Shown piece after piece: positions 16,594-25,312 of a stretch of DNA of 64,000 nt. Under the pieces are notes generated by a model, which saw nothing but the letters and a program-made list of their open reading frames with translations, had not been told where the DNA came from and did not search any database. The position numbers and the translations under genes are program-made. Numbering within the stretch: position 1 is the stretch's first letter; each line of letters starts with the position of its first letter. Source of the DNA: Hyphococcus sp. (GTDB lineage Bacteria; Pseudomonadota; Alphaproteobacteria; Caulobacterales; Parvularculaceae); the NCBI GenBank assembly GCA_021776335.1, contig JAJFGB010000006.1, positions 1 through 64,000 of the forward strand, read 5' to 3'.

Positions 16594-17529
16594 ATGCGTA
16601 TCATTCTGGGGTTCGTTTTCCTGGCATTTATTGCCTCGCCGCTGCGTGCAGCAGAGCCTGTCACTACCGTTCCCTACAGGATTGACTATACTGGATGGCT
16701 GACCGTCGAAGTGATGGTGAACGGTCAGGGGCCATACGACTTTATTATCGACACCGGCGCTACGCAGTCCATCGCCTTTCAAAACCTCGCTGATCAACAG
16801 GACTTCATCGAGACCGGCGGCGAACTGCAAACAGTTCTTGGCCTCGCCGCCCAGGGATTGTTTCCGCCTCACCTCGTCGGAGAAATAACAGTCGGCGAGA
16901 CCGGCATTGATGGCTTGATCACGGTCATTCTTCCTGACTGGCAGGTAGAGGAAAAACCTGCCGGCATTCTGGGGCTGGATTTTTTAAGAAAGTACATTTG
17001 CGTTTTTGACGCGGAAAAGGGCGAGCTGCGCCTTTATGATCACGCCGACCCGCCTACGGAGGACGTCAAAAAATGGAGATATGCTGCACTCAAGGCGGAT
17101 AATTTCGGCCTTGAGACCAATTATCTTTATACGCTGGAAGCGAAGATCAATAGCCGGCGGGTTACGTTTCTTCTCGATCTTGGCGCATCGGGAACAGTCA
17201 TAAACCGCAACGCGGTCGGCTCCGTCATACGAACCGGGTTTCGCGTGAGCATCCGGCCCGCAGGCGGCGATGCGCGCGATCGCATCACCGATGCTCTCGA
17301 GCGGTCCGAGGCGGCCACAACAATGATCGCCGATCGATTTCAGGTCGGAAGGAATTACTGGTACCGGCAAAAATTGCTCATTCATAACGCGCCGATTTTC
17401 AAAGAACTCGGCGTCAATACAAAACCCTTCGGTTTGCTAGGCGCCGATTTGTTGCGTGATCGGAGCTTCATGCTAAATTTTCAGGGCGGCGAACTGCGGA
17501 TCGGGAAACGCCCGCGCAGGCGAAGATAA
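16594..17529 (+). CDS. Exported retropepsin-like aspartic protease
   Basis: 311 residues from an ATG preceded by GGAGG. A signal peptide covers about 1-20 (cleavage near LRAAEP). Two retropepsin half-domains are visible, with catalytic motifs DTGAT (near residues 53-57) and DLGAS (near 195-199), each followed by the hydrophobic-Gly flap partners GILGLDFL and GLLGADLL. The tail is very basic (KRPRRRR). Single-chain proteins of this kind are periplasmic proteases of unknown substrate. The next gene starts 66 nt downstream and may be co-transcribed. Confidence 0.8.
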   Translation: MRIILGFVFLAFIASPLRAAEPVTTVPYRIDYTGWLTVEVMVNGQGPYDFIIDTGATQSIAFQNLADQQDFIETGGELQTVLGLAAQGLFPPHLVGEITVGETGIDGLITVILPDWQVEEKPAGILGLDFLRKYICVFDAEKGELRLYDHADPPTEDVKKWRYAALKADNFGLETNYLYTLEAKINSRRVTFLLDLGASGTVINRNAVGSVIRTGFRVSIRPAGGDARDRITDALERSEAATTMIADRFQVGRNYWYRQKLLIHNAPIFKELGVNTKPFGLLGADLLRDRSFMLNFQGGELRIGKRPRRRR

Positions 17530-17595
17530 TCGAACGCTATCTTCTTTTATACAACCAGAGCGCTTCTTGAGCGCAAGATAACTCGGAGGGGCATC

Positions 17596-18903
17596 ATGAA
17601 ATTTGTCGGCATGTTTTTTTTGTGCGCGGGAGCGCTCGTTTTTTCACCTGTGTTCGCCGCCGATATCGCGATCGTTCACGCCGGGCGCCTGTTGGCGGTT
17701 CCTGGCGGCGCAGTAACCACCGAACAAAGCGTCATCGTTCGCGACGGCAAGGTTGAGGCCGTCATGTCTGGATATGTCACCGCTGACCAAGCCGGCGCTG
17801 CGGCGGATGACAAGACGACAGTTTATGATTTGAAAAACATGTTTGTGCTGCCAGGCTTAATCGATGGGCATGTTCACATCACCAGCGAAAATAATCCGAG
17901 AGGCCGATTGCAGCGCGTCGAGATGTCAGACGCAGACTATGCCCTCGCCGGCGCCGGCTTTGCCCGGATCACGCTAAAAGCTGGCTTTACTACCGTTCGC
18001 GATGTCGGGGCCCGTTCGAGAGACGCGGTCTTTGCCTTGCGCGACGGTATCGCCCGCGGCGATGTCATCGGGCCGCGCATCTACGCATCTGGTTCGACTA
18101 TCTCCGTCACCGGCGGCCATGGCGACGGCACGCAAGGCTATAGTGACGACATTGCGGAAGTCCTTCATTCTTCCGGCGTATGCGATGGCGCCAGCGCGTG
18201 CCGCAAAGCCGTTCGCGATCAGGTGCGCCGAGGCGCCGATCATATCAAACTAACAGCGACGGCAGGCGTTCTTTCCAACACGTCCGCAGGTTTGGAACAA
18301 CAATTCTTCGAAGACGAGCTAAAGGCAATTATGGACGCAACGCACGCGATGGGCCGCAAGGCAACAGCGCATGCTCATGGCGTCAACGGCATTAACGCAG
18401 CATTACGCGCAGGCGTCGATTCCATAGAGCACGGCACCTATCTCGACAGCGAATCGATCCGGCTTTTTAAGCGCAACAACGCCTATCTCATCCCAACCAT
18501 TTTGGCCGGCGTCACGGTGGCCGAATGGGCAGATGATCCAAACTCCTTTTTGCTGCCGCCCCAACGCGCCAAAGCCAAAGAAGTAGGCCCGAAGATGCTT
18601 GATATGGCCCGGCGCGCCCATGAAGGCGGTGTTAGTATCGCCTTTGGCACCGATAGCGGTGTTTCTAAACATGGCGAGAACGCGCGCGAGTTTCAGCTTC
18701 TTGTGGATGCAGGCATGACGCCGATGCAGGCGATTAGTGCGGCGACTGTAGCCGGCGCTGAAAATCTTGGAAAATCTAATGTGTTGGGATCAATTGAACC
18801 TGGAAAATATGGCGACCTTATCGCCGTTGAAGGCGATCCGCTTGTGGACATAACACAACTCGAAGACGTTGATTTTGTCATGAAGGACGGCGTCGCTTAC
18901 TGA
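17596..18903 (+). CDS. Exported metal-dependent amidohydrolase (imidazolonepropionase/prolidase type), copy 1
   Basis: 435 residues with a signal peptide (about 1-21, ending VFAAD). The amidohydrolase barrel shows LPGLIDGHVH with His92 and His94, a lysine in HIKLTATAG, His in AHAHGV and IEHGTY, and the catalytic Asp in FGTDSG. These are the usual binuclear metal ligands. Secreted members of this family hydrolyse Xaa-Pro or Xaa-Lys/Arg dipeptides or cyclic amides. The paralogue 44 nt downstream is very similar, and the two are probably one operon. Confidence 0.88.
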   Translation: MKFVGMFFLCAGALVFSPVFAADIAIVHAGRLLAVPGGAVTTEQSVIVRDGKVEAVMSGYVTADQAGAAADDKTTVYDLKNMFVLPGLIDGHVHITSENNPRGRLQRVEMSDADYALAGAGFARITLKAGFTTVRDVGARSRDAVFALRDGIARGDVIGPRIYASGSTISVTGGHGDGTQGYSDDIAEVLHSSGVCDGASACRKAVRDQVRRGADHIKLTATAGVLSNTSAGLEQQFFEDELKAIMDATHAMGRKATAHAHGVNGINAALRAGVDSIEHGTYLDSESIRLFKRNNAYLIPTILAGVTVAEWADDPNSFLLPPQRAKAKEVGPKMLDMARRAHEGGVSIAFGTDSGVSKHGENAREFQLLVDAGMTPMQAISAATVAGAENLGKSNVLGSIEPGKYGDLIAVEGDPLVDITQLEDVDFVMKDGVAY

Positions 18904-18947
18904 CTAAAGCGATGCACCTGCCGATATTCAAATAAGGGAACGTTGAG

Positions 18948-20261
18948 ATGGGAAAACTAACCTTCGGCGCATTATGCGTCGGATTTTTCTTTGCCGCCAG
19001 TACAGCGCAAGCCGCTGACTGGACCATCATCCATGCCGGAAAATTACTCGCGGTCCCGGGCGGGGCAATTACCGAAAACCAAAGTGTGATCATCAAAAAT
19101 GGTCGCGTTGAACGCGTGGAGCCAGGATTTTCAGCAACGCAAACACTGGATACTGCTGATGGCGATGAAGTCTCAGTATACGACCTTTCAGATTATTTTG
19201 TCTTACCCGGCCTCATGGACATGCACACGCATCTCAGTTTTGAGATCGGTCCGAGCGCGAAACTTGAAAGCGTAGAGCTATCTGAGGCGGATTATGCTCT
19301 ACGAGCTGCGCAGTTCGGAAAACGCACATTGATGGCCGGCTTTACCACGGTCAGAAATCTTGGCGGGGGCAGAGAAATGCTCGCATACCGTGACGCCGTG
19401 AACGAAGGCATCGCAATCGGCCCACGCATCTATGCTGTCGGCGGCGGCATCAGCGGGACCGGCGGTCACGCCGACAATCACGGTTTTCGTAGCGATATTC
19501 TGGAAGTCATGAAGAACCCGAATGTCTGCGACGGCGCCGACGACTGTCGCCGGGCAGTCCGGTCGCTGGTGCGCGACGGCGCAGATGTTATCAAAATCAC
19601 AGCCACTGGCGGCGTTCTGTCGGAAACCGGCGCAGGCCTGAATCAGCAAATGCTGGATGACGAATTAAGAGCAGTCGTTGAAACCGCGCGCAGCATGGGC
19701 CGTAAGGTCGCCGCGCACGCGCACGGAACTGACGGGATTAACGCCGCCCTCAAAGCCGGTGTTAACTCCATTGAGCATGGTACATTTCTCAATCGAGAAT
19801 CGATCAGGCTTTTCAGGCGCAATGACGCATATCTCGTCCCGACTTTGCTGGCGCCTGCGATGTTCGCGCCGATACTCTCTGATCCGAATTCTTTTCTGCC
19901 AGCGCCGCAAAGAGAAAAAGGCCTCATCGCCCTCGCACGCGCGCAACAATATGTGCACGAAGCGCACGCTGGCGGCGTGAAAATCGCCTATGGCACTGAC
20001 GCAGGCGTTTTTCCTCACGGACTAAACGGTAAGGAATTTAAACTTCTTGTGGACTGGGGCGGCTTAACGCCAATGGAGGCAATTGAAGCCGCAACGACCA
20101 ACGCCGCAGCATTGCTCGGTCAGGAAAATGCGATAGGCTCAATAGAGCCCGGAAAATATGGCGACCTCATTGCCATTAAAGGCGATCCGCTTACAGACAT
20201 AACGGAACTTGAGGATATTGATTTTGTGATGAAAGAAGGGGTCGCCTATAAGGCGCCGTAG
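18948..20261 (+). CDS. Exported metal-dependent amidohydrolase, tandem copy 2
   Basis: 437 residues, with a signal peptide ending near AQAADW. It is about 60% identical by eye to copy 1 over its whole length and keeps the same ligands: LPGLMDMHTH, VIKITATGG, AHAHGTDG, IEHGTF and YGTDAG. The second metal-loop residues differ (GPSAK in place of NPRGR), which may change specificity. It converges with the Lrp gene with only 5 nt between stops. Confidence 0.88.
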   Translation: MGKLTFGALCVGFFFAASTAQAADWTIIHAGKLLAVPGGAITENQSVIIKNGRVERVEPGFSATQTLDTADGDEVSVYDLSDYFVLPGLMDMHTHLSFEIGPSAKLESVELSEADYALRAAQFGKRTLMAGFTTVRNLGGGREMLAYRDAVNEGIAIGPRIYAVGGGISGTGGHADNHGFRSDILEVMKNPNVCDGADDCRRAVRSLVRDGADVIKITATGGVLSETGAGLNQQMLDDELRAVVETARSMGRKVAAHAHGTDGINAALKAGVNSIEHGTFLNRESIRLFRRNDAYLVPTLLAPAMFAPILSDPNSFLPAPQREKGLIALARAQQYVHEAHAGGVKIAYGTDAGVFPHGLNGKEFKLLVDWGGLTPMEAIEAATTNAAALLGQENAIGSIEPGKYGDLIAIKGDPLTDITELEDIDFVMKEGVAYKAP

Positions 20262-20266
20262 TTCAT

Positions 20267-20725
20267 TCACATATAATCAAGCGGTAGTTCGGTCGTGTAC
20301 TTCAATTCCTCCATGGAGAAAGTTGATCGGACATCGGAAAATTCCGCGACGGCAATAAGTTTTTTATAAACGCGATCAAACTGCGCCATATCCGGGCAAA
20401 CGACCTTCATCAAATAGTCGACATCCCCGCTCATCCGGTGAAACTCGACAACTTCAGGGATACGGCAAACGCTTTCGGCAAATTTGGCTAACCAGCCTTC
20501 GCCGTGCTGCGCTGTTTTTACAGCAACAAAGGCAGTCAAGTTGAGATTAAGCGCCGCGGCGTCCGCAAGGACTACCCGGCGACGAATAACGCCTTCCTCC
20601 TCCATCTTTTTGATGCGCCGCCAGCACGGCGTGGGAGACAGGCCAACCGATTCGGCGATTTCCCCAATTGGCGTCGATGCATCACGCTGTAATAGCGCCA
20701 ATATGCCCTTATCAATCAAATCCAT
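20267..20725 (-). CDS. Lrp/AsnC family transcriptional regulator
   Basis: 152 residues. The N-terminal AsnC helix-turn-helix has GILALLQRDASTPIGEIAE and LSPTPCWRRIKKMEEEGVI; the C-terminal RAM domain ends in the usual SSFSMEELKYTT-like strand (here RSTFSMEELKYTT). It resembles the branched-chain-sensing Lrp class. An AT-rich upstream region with a palindrome suggests autoregulation. The tandem amidohydrolases that release amino acids are a plausible target, by inference from convergence and neighbourhood only. Confidence 0.92.
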   Translation of the reverse strand: MDLIDKGILALLQRDASTPIGEIAESVGLSPTPCWRRIKKMEEEGVIRRRVVLADAAALNLNLTAFVAVKTAQHGEGWLAKFAESVCRIPEVVEFHRMSGDVDYLMKVVCPDMAQFDRVYKKLIAVAEFSDVRSTFSMEELKYTTELPLDYM

Positions 20726-20746
20726 CCTACAAACCCGCTAAAAATT

Positions 20747-20756
20747 AGAATATTCT
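20747..20756. promoter_or_regulatory. Palindrome in the lrp divergent region
   Basis: AGAATATTCT is a perfect 10-bp palindrome 22 bp upstream of the lrp start, with a second AGAATA at 20767-20772. Lrp-family sites are often AT-rich sequences of this type, so autoregulation is plausible. The surrounding 80 bp are strongly AT-rich. Confidence 0.35.
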
Positions 20757-20849
20757 CGCATCATATAGAATAACTACTGTTAGATATAGAGAAAATTTTC
20801 ACGGATTCCGACGTATGCTCTTCAGCATTCACAACGGGACAACACCGCC

Positions 20850-21128
20850 ATGATCAAACGGGCCTTTACGGAACACCCATCCAGTGTCGGAGAGAGCTAT
20901 CTCCAGCATCTGGCCTGCGCATTCGGGTTCAGTCTGAAAATGATCGGCGGCGGCATTGCCTGCCTGCTGCACGGATTACTGCCGTTTCTTTTCGTACGCA
21001 CAGGCAGCAAGTGTATCGATGAATTGCATCACCGCATGGTCACGCATCGCGACAGGCGCTTCAACACAACCGAAGCCGAGTTGCCGGCAATGAAACAAGA
21101 TTCAGCAAATCTTGGCGCCGCAGAGTAA
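20850..21128 (+). CDS. Small DUF6356-like membrane protein
   Basis: 92 residues. The N-terminus HPSSVGESYLQHLACAFGFS and the central hydrophobic helix (about 33-52, GGGIACLLHGLLPFLFV) followed by RTGSKCIDELHHRMV match the small DUF6356 proteins of alphaproteobacteria. There is one amphipathic membrane helix and a charged tail. The function is unknown. It is divergent from lrp, sharing a 124-bp promoter region. Confidence 0.65.
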   Translation: MIKRAFTEHPSSVGESYLQHLACAFGFSLKMIGGGIACLLHGLLPFLFVRTGSKCIDELHHRMVTHRDRRFNTTEAELPAMKQDSANLGAAE

Positions 21129-21183
21129 ACACGCTAACTGCGGACGCGAAACCAACCAAATCATCTTTTTCTCGTGATCAGCC

Positions 21184-22188
21184 TTGAAACTTTTTTCTAA
21201 AGCGCGCGACCTCGCGCCCGGATTGCTGCTCGTCGGGACGATCGCCCTTGCGTCGCAATTTATCGCCGCCCGTTATGGCGGGCCTGTCATGCTCTATGCG
21301 ATCCTCTTCGGAATCGCTTTTAATTTTCTCAATGATGAACCCAAATGCACTGCGGGCATTGGCTTCGCATCAAAACGCATCCTCCAGCTGGGCGTGATTT
21401 TGCTGGGTGCTGCCGTGACCCTCGCAGAAATCGCTGCGCTTGGCTGGGCAACCGCCGCTCTTGTCGTCGGCGCCGTTACGGCGACGATTGCAATTGGCTG
21501 GTCGATTGGCCGTGCGGGTAAGCTGTCCTCTGCGCACGCGGTTCTGTCGGCTGGGGCTGTCGCAATTTGCGGCGCCTCCGCGGCCATGGCGATCGCCAGT
21601 GTTCTACCACAAACCAAAGACAGTGAACGCAACCTCATCTTGACGGTTGTTGGCGTCACTACGCTCTCCACGATGGCCATGGTGATCTACCCGTCGCTCA
21701 CACATCTGTTGGGACTTTCAGACATGCGTGCCGGGATTTTTCTCGGCGCCACAATCCATGATGTCGCGCAAGTTATTGGCGCCGGTTTTATCGTTTCGGA
21801 AGAAGCGGCAGAAGTTGCAGCTGTCGTTAAGCTGATGCGCGTGACATTGCTGGCGCCAGCGGTCCTGGCGATTGCATTGATTTTTTCCCGCAGCAGCGGC
21901 AACGCAGGGGCGACTGGGCGCGCATTTCCATTATTTCTAATCGGCTTTGCGGCGCTGATGGTCGCCAACAGTTTTGGGCTTATTTCTACAGAGATACGCG
22001 CCTTTTTTGGCGATGCCTCCCGCTGGTCACTCGTCGCCGCTGTTTCCGCCCTCGGTGTCAAAACATCGCTAAAAGACCTTTTCGAAGTCGGGCCGCGGCC
22101 GGTCGCCGTCCTGCTTTTGCAAACAGTCTTTCTGTTGGGGTTTGTTGTCATTGCTGGATCCGTTTTTGCAGGCGCATTGCCGGGCTAG
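21184..22188 (+). CDS. YeiH-family putative sulfate/anion exporter
   Basis: 334 residues from a TTG codon, the only sensible start ahead of the first membrane segment. About ten hydrophobic helices are present. The family (Cons_hypoth698) is recognised by FNFLNDEPKCTAGIGF, GAVAICGASAAMAIA and GATIHDVAQVIGAG. It is usually annotated as a sulfate exporter, but the substrate is poorly proven. No LysR neighbour, common for this family, is present. Confidence 0.87.
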   Translation: MKLFSKARDLAPGLLLVGTIALASQFIAARYGGPVMLYAILFGIAFNFLNDEPKCTAGIGFASKRILQLGVILLGAAVTLAEIAALGWATAALVVGAVTATIAIGWSIGRAGKLSSAHAVLSAGAVAICGASAAMAIASVLPQTKDSERNLILTVVGVTTLSTMAMVIYPSLTHLLGLSDMRAGIFLGATIHDVAQVIGAGFIVSEEAAEVAAVVKLMRVTLLAPAVLAIALIFSRSSGNAGATGRAFPLFLIGFAALMVANSFGLISTEIRAFFGDASRWSLVAAVSALGVKTSLKDLFEVGPRPVAVLLLQTVFLLGFVVIAGSVFAGALPG

Positions 22189-22224
22189 AAAACAACAGCG
22201 AATGGCGCGCAACAGTTCTTAACG

Positions 22225-22240
22225 AATTCTAAATAGAATT
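22225..22240. promoter_or_regulatory. AT-rich inverted repeat upstream of the TerB-like gene
   Basis: AATTCTA and TAGAATT are perfect 7-bp arms around AA. The repeat lies 85 bp before the ATG at 22325 and 36 bp after the YeiH stop, a plausible operator. It shares the AGAAT core with the lrp palindrome at 20747. Confidence 0.3.
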
Positions 22241-22324
22241 TATCAGCACTAAATCCTTTCCCTGATTTTAACCTGATTGCGGGAGACTTTCGTCCGAATT
22301 TCCTATCGGAGGGAGACCCGCTAC

Positions 22325-23287
22325 ATGTCTGATCAGTCCCTTGAGACACGCCTCGCTGCAATCGGCGACGACGGCTATGTGACAGCTGACGAGGTGTTGT
22401 TCCTGCGTCGCACTATTTTTGCCGACGGCATCGTCAGCAATGAAGAAATTGATGCTTTGTTCGCTCTTGGTGAACGCGCGCCGGATGGCGATGCGGAGTG
22501 GCTGCAATTTTTTGCAGAAGCGGCATCGGATTTTTACCTGCGCGAGGAAGAACCGCAGGGCTATTTGACGCCTAATGAATTCCAATCCCTGAAAGCCCGC
22601 ATTACGGGCGACAGCGCTCATGCCAGCGCGCTGGAAATCGCCGTTCTCGTAAAGCTCATGGAAACTGCCACACAAACACCGTCAGAAATGGGCGCCTTTA
22701 CCGGCGATCAGATTAAGCATGCGATTCTGTCCAAACCATCAGGCGCCGTCGTCGACAAAAATGACGCCATGCTGTTGCGCCGCTATCTTTTCGCGGCTGG
22801 CGGCGATGGCAATGTCGCGGTAACGCGCAACGAGGCCGAACTGTTATTCGACATCAATGATGCAACGGATAGCACGCGGAACAATCCAGCATGGACTGAG
22901 TTATTTGTGCAAGGCGTTGTCAATCATCTGATGGCTCATCTCGGCTATACAGCGCCAAGTCGCGAGGAGGCGTTTCGCCGAAATGCCTGGGCGCGAGATC
23001 AATCAGTCAATGTCGGTGGGTTTTTCAGCCGTATGCTTTCGGGCGGCCTGGGGGCCGTACGGGACGCCTATGCCGAAAAGTCGGTCCATGAAACGCATAA
23101 TGAAAAGCGTGACGCCGACGCCGCCATTGCCGCCGAGATTACCGACAGTGAAGCTGATTGGCTCGCAAACCGCATTGGTCGGGATGGCGCCTTTGACGCG
23201 AATGAACGCAGCCTCCTTGAACGGATGCGCAAACTTGAAGACGAATTGCCGGAAAATCTAAAAGCGCTGCTTCAACGCGCCGCCTAG
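22325..23287 (+). CDS. Protein of unknown function with three TerB/EF-hand-like modules
   Basis: 320 residues from the ATG at 22325, preceded by GGAGGGAG. It is cytosolic, with no signal. Three similar modules are visible at about 16-75, 140-205 and 269-318. Each has a T-x-x-E/D helix leading to LRR- or NRI-, then an acidic turn (FADGIVSNEE, GGDGNVAVTRNE, GRDGAFDANE), then a helix. The pattern resembles TerB tellurite-type or EF-hand-like folds, but I cannot assign one with certainty. The stop codon TAG is part of a repeat element. Confidence 0.6.
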   Translation: MSDQSLETRLAAIGDDGYVTADEVLFLRRTIFADGIVSNEEIDALFALGERAPDGDAEWLQFFAEAASDFYLREEEPQGYLTPNEFQSLKARITGDSAHASALEIAVLVKLMETATQTPSEMGAFTGDQIKHAILSKPSGAVVDKNDAMLLRRYLFAAGGDGNVAVTRNEAELLFDINDATDSTRNNPAWTELFVQGVVNHLMAHLGYTAPSREEAFRRNAWARDQSVNVGGFFSRMLSGGLGAVRDAYAEKSVHETHNEKRDADAAIAAEITDSEADWLANRIGRDGAFDANERSLLERMRKLEDELPENLKALLQRAA

Positions 23288-23400
23288 GGCGTTTCCGAGA
23301 TAAAGTGGTTCCCGGTTTATCATCCGGAAACGCCCCAGATTCACACTTATGCGCATTTCTTATCGGAAAACCGATTCACATTTTTCCGAAAATGCGCCAG
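23284..23400 (+). repeat. CTAG-bounded double-palindrome element (copy A)
   Basis: 117 bp of two imperfect palindromes in tandem. The first has arms GGGCGTTTCC and GGAAACGCCCC, the second ATGCGCATTTC and GAAAATGCGC. The same 117-bp unit recurs at 42688-42804, in larger reversed form at 38532-38697 and as a half copy at 11226-11277. The left CTAG contains the stop codon of the preceding gene; the right end has drifted to CCAG. Confidence 0.85.
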
Positions 23401-23410
23401 GAGAAATCCG

Positions 23411-23869
23411 ATGGGTAAAATAATCACGATCGTTATCGCAGCTTTTGTCGGCATCGTGATGATGGCGAGCGTCGCCTCAGTCGGCGTCAACAGCGCCGGC
23501 AGGTTCGACTATGCAACCGCCGACGAAGAACAAAAGCAAAAGTATCTCGACTCGGTCGCCAAAGGATTTCGGGGAGGCTTTAGGATAGGCGCCGGAAAGT
23601 CTGCTGAAATCACGCAAACCTTTACAGACGCCTCTATCGATATGATCAGCTTTTCGATTCAGCTCAAAGATGAGCGGATCAACGATGTACCTTTTGAATA
23701 TATTGAAAAGCAGCGCCTTTTAATGCTGAAGCAGACCTGCGGACAGGCGGCAAATCAGAAATTGCTGGAAAACGGCATCACAATGCGAATGCGGTTTTTC
23801 AAACCCGGTGGCGGCAAATTAATGGCTATTCAGGTCGATGAGGCGGCATGCGCCCAATATATAACCTGA
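23411..23869 (+). CDS. Small membrane-anchored or exported protein of unknown function
   Basis: 152 residues. The N-terminal hydrophobic segment (about 3-25, KIITIVIAAFVGIVMMASVA) is a signal anchor, and the remainder is an alpha/beta periplasmic domain with two cysteines (KQTCGQAANQ and EAACAQYIT) that could pair. The gene begins 11 nt after repeat copy A, which therefore sits in its promoter or leader; the ribosome-binding site CAGGAGAAA overlaps the repeat's last bases. I do not recognise a family. Confidence 0.65.
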   Translation: MGKIITIVIAAFVGIVMMASVASVGVNSAGRFDYATADEEQKQKYLDSVAKGFRGGFRIGAGKSAEITQTFTDASIDMISFSIQLKDERINDVPFEYIEKQRLLMLKQTCGQAANQKLLENGITMRMRFFKPGGGKLMAIQVDEAACAQYIT

Positions 23870-23873
23870 AACA

Positions 23874-24380
23874 CTATGAAGACGGATCGCCCTCAAGGAA
23901 TTTCGCAAAGAACGCTGCGATGACATCCGACCAGCGACCTATATTTTCCGACAAATGCTCTTCAGTGACGCCGCCGCCGAGCTCGATCACATAATCGACG
24001 CCGACCTGATTCTTGCTTTCCAAAATATAGGCGCGGCCAAAAACCTGACCGTCATTGAAGCCGTTGACGATTCGGTAGTCCGCAGTTTCGGCGGGTCGGC
24101 CAAGATCAAAATTTGCAAAAAACACCAGATTTTCGCACGCCGTGGGCGCTCCCGAACAGGACAATGTTCTCACATAAAATTTAAATTCACCGGCAGCTCC
24201 CTCCGCCACAGGTGCGCCTGAGGCAGCATCTTGCATCATGATTGGATTGAGACCAGCAGCGCTCAACGCGGCTTCGAGCTGATCCGCGTTGACTGCTTCA
24301 ATAATTTGCGCGGATGCGCTCACGCTCCAAAAGAGCGACGCAGCAGCCAATGATGCAAGCTTTAATATTTTGAAATTCAT
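23874..24380 (-). CDS. Exported YbjN-domain protein
   Basis: 168 residues with a signal peptide (about 1-24, cleavage near ASAQI). The YbjN / type III chaperone-like fold is suggested by ADQLEAALSAAGLNP at the start and by NLVFFANFDL with RIVNGFN in the middle. Two cysteines (LSCSGAPTACE) may form a disulfide. It converges with the previous gene with 4 nt between stops. The function is unknown. Confidence 0.65.
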   Translation of the reverse strand: MNFKILKLASLAAASLFWSVSASAQIIEAVNADQLEAALSAAGLNPIMMQDAASGAPVAEGAAGEFKFYVRTLSCSGAPTACENLVFFANFDLGRPAETADYRIVNGFNDGQVFGRAYILESKNQVGVDYVIELGGGVTEEHLSENIGRWSDVIAAFFAKFLEGDPSS

Positions 24381-24503
24381 TCCGGAAACCCCGCTCTCCA
24401 GATCCTATATACCCCACCGATGTTTTCCATCATGGCCGAAAATACCGGCTTTTGGCAATGGCGGGCTCAGAACTGCCAAACAATCACAAAGCGGCCCGCC
24501 GCG

Positions 24504-24531
24504 TTGACTTGAAAAAGGGGCGGCCTATCTT
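24504..24531 (+). promoter_or_regulatory. Predicted sdhCDA promoter
   Basis: TTGACT (24504-24509), a 16-bp spacer and TATCTT (24526-24531). The predicted start, near 24538, lies about 30 nt before the sdhC ATG. Confidence 0.45.
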
Positions 24532-24569
24532 CGGCTAGTTTTTTCAACGCCTTAATCGACGGGGTATTT

Positions 24570-24974
24570 ATGGCCGAAGGCGCAACTTCCAGGCGACCTT
24601 TATCGCCGCATCTACAGATTTGGCGGTTTACCGTCACTATGGCCGCCTCAATTACCCACCGGGGTACAGGCGTCGGCATCTATAGCGTAGCCTTATTGCT
24701 CACGGTTTGGCTCTACAGCCTCGCGTTCAGCCCCGCTTTGTATGAAACCATAACGGGCTTTGTGAATTCGCCCGTCGGCTTCATGATCATCGCCGGTTAT
24801 ATCTGGGCGCTTTCGTTCCACCTGATGAACGGGCTCAGGCATCTTTATTGGGATTACGGCCGCGGCCTGGCCCCGAAAACGGCAACCATGACAGCCTGGC
24901 TCATTTACGGCGCTTCCATCCTTCTGACCGCTTTCATCTTGTGGAGCGGTTATGCAGCAAGAGGGGCCGCGTGA
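24570..24974 (+). CDS. sdhC: Succinate dehydrogenase cytochrome b556 subunit
   Basis: 134 residues with three membrane helices. The signature SFHLMNGLRHLYWDYG (about 73-88) includes the haem-ligand histidine, and the HRGTGVGIY segment near 31-39 is part of the quinone site. It anchors complex II and hands electrons to ubiquinone. Its TGA overlaps the sdhD ATG. Confidence 0.95.
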   Translation: MAEGATSRRPLSPHLQIWRFTVTMAASITHRGTGVGIYSVALLLTVWLYSLAFSPALYETITGFVNSPVGFMIIAGYIWALSFHLMNGLRHLYWDYGRGLAPKTATMTAWLIYGASILLTAFILWSGYAARGAA

Positions 24975-25309
24975 TGTCAAAAAAGGGCACTTCTACATTT
25001 GTCATCCAGCGCGCCACCGCTGTTCTTCTCATTCCATTGGCGATTTGGTTCCTGATCAACATCGTTGCCCATATTGGCGCTGACTATTCGAGCGCCCGCG
25101 CCTGGCTTGAGCAGCCCTTCAATGGATCCCTTCTGGGGGCATTTATTGTTATCGGCGCATGGCATATGCGGATCGGCATGATGGAAATCATCGCTGATTA
25201 CATTCATTCATCGATCAAAAGCACACTCCTCCTTATCAACTGGCTAGTTGCGTTGAGCGTTATCGCCGCCGCTGCCTGGTCTATCTATAATATTTCATTT
25301 GCAGGCTGA
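24974..25309 (+). CDS. sdhD: Succinate dehydrogenase membrane anchor subunit
   Basis: 111 residues from the ATG at 24974, overlapping the sdhC stop by one base (TGATG). Three membrane helices are present, with the conserved AWHMRIGMMEIIADYIH (about 55-72) carrying the second haem-site histidine. The ORF could be opened further upstream in another frame of sdhC, but this coupled start is clearly right. Confidence 0.93.
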   Translation: MSKKGTSTFVIQRATAVLLIPLAIWFLINIVAHIGADYSSARAWLEQPFNGSLLGAFIVIGAWHMRIGMMEIIADYIHSSIKSTLLLINWLVALSVIAAAAWSIYNISFAG

Positions 25310-25312
25310 TGA

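Noticed and set aside
20747-20772. Irr ICE box (TTTAGAA-N3-TTCTAAA) near lrp
   Set aside because: Only a GAA-TA-TTC core with the wrong spacing is present; an Lrp-type site is a simpler reading.
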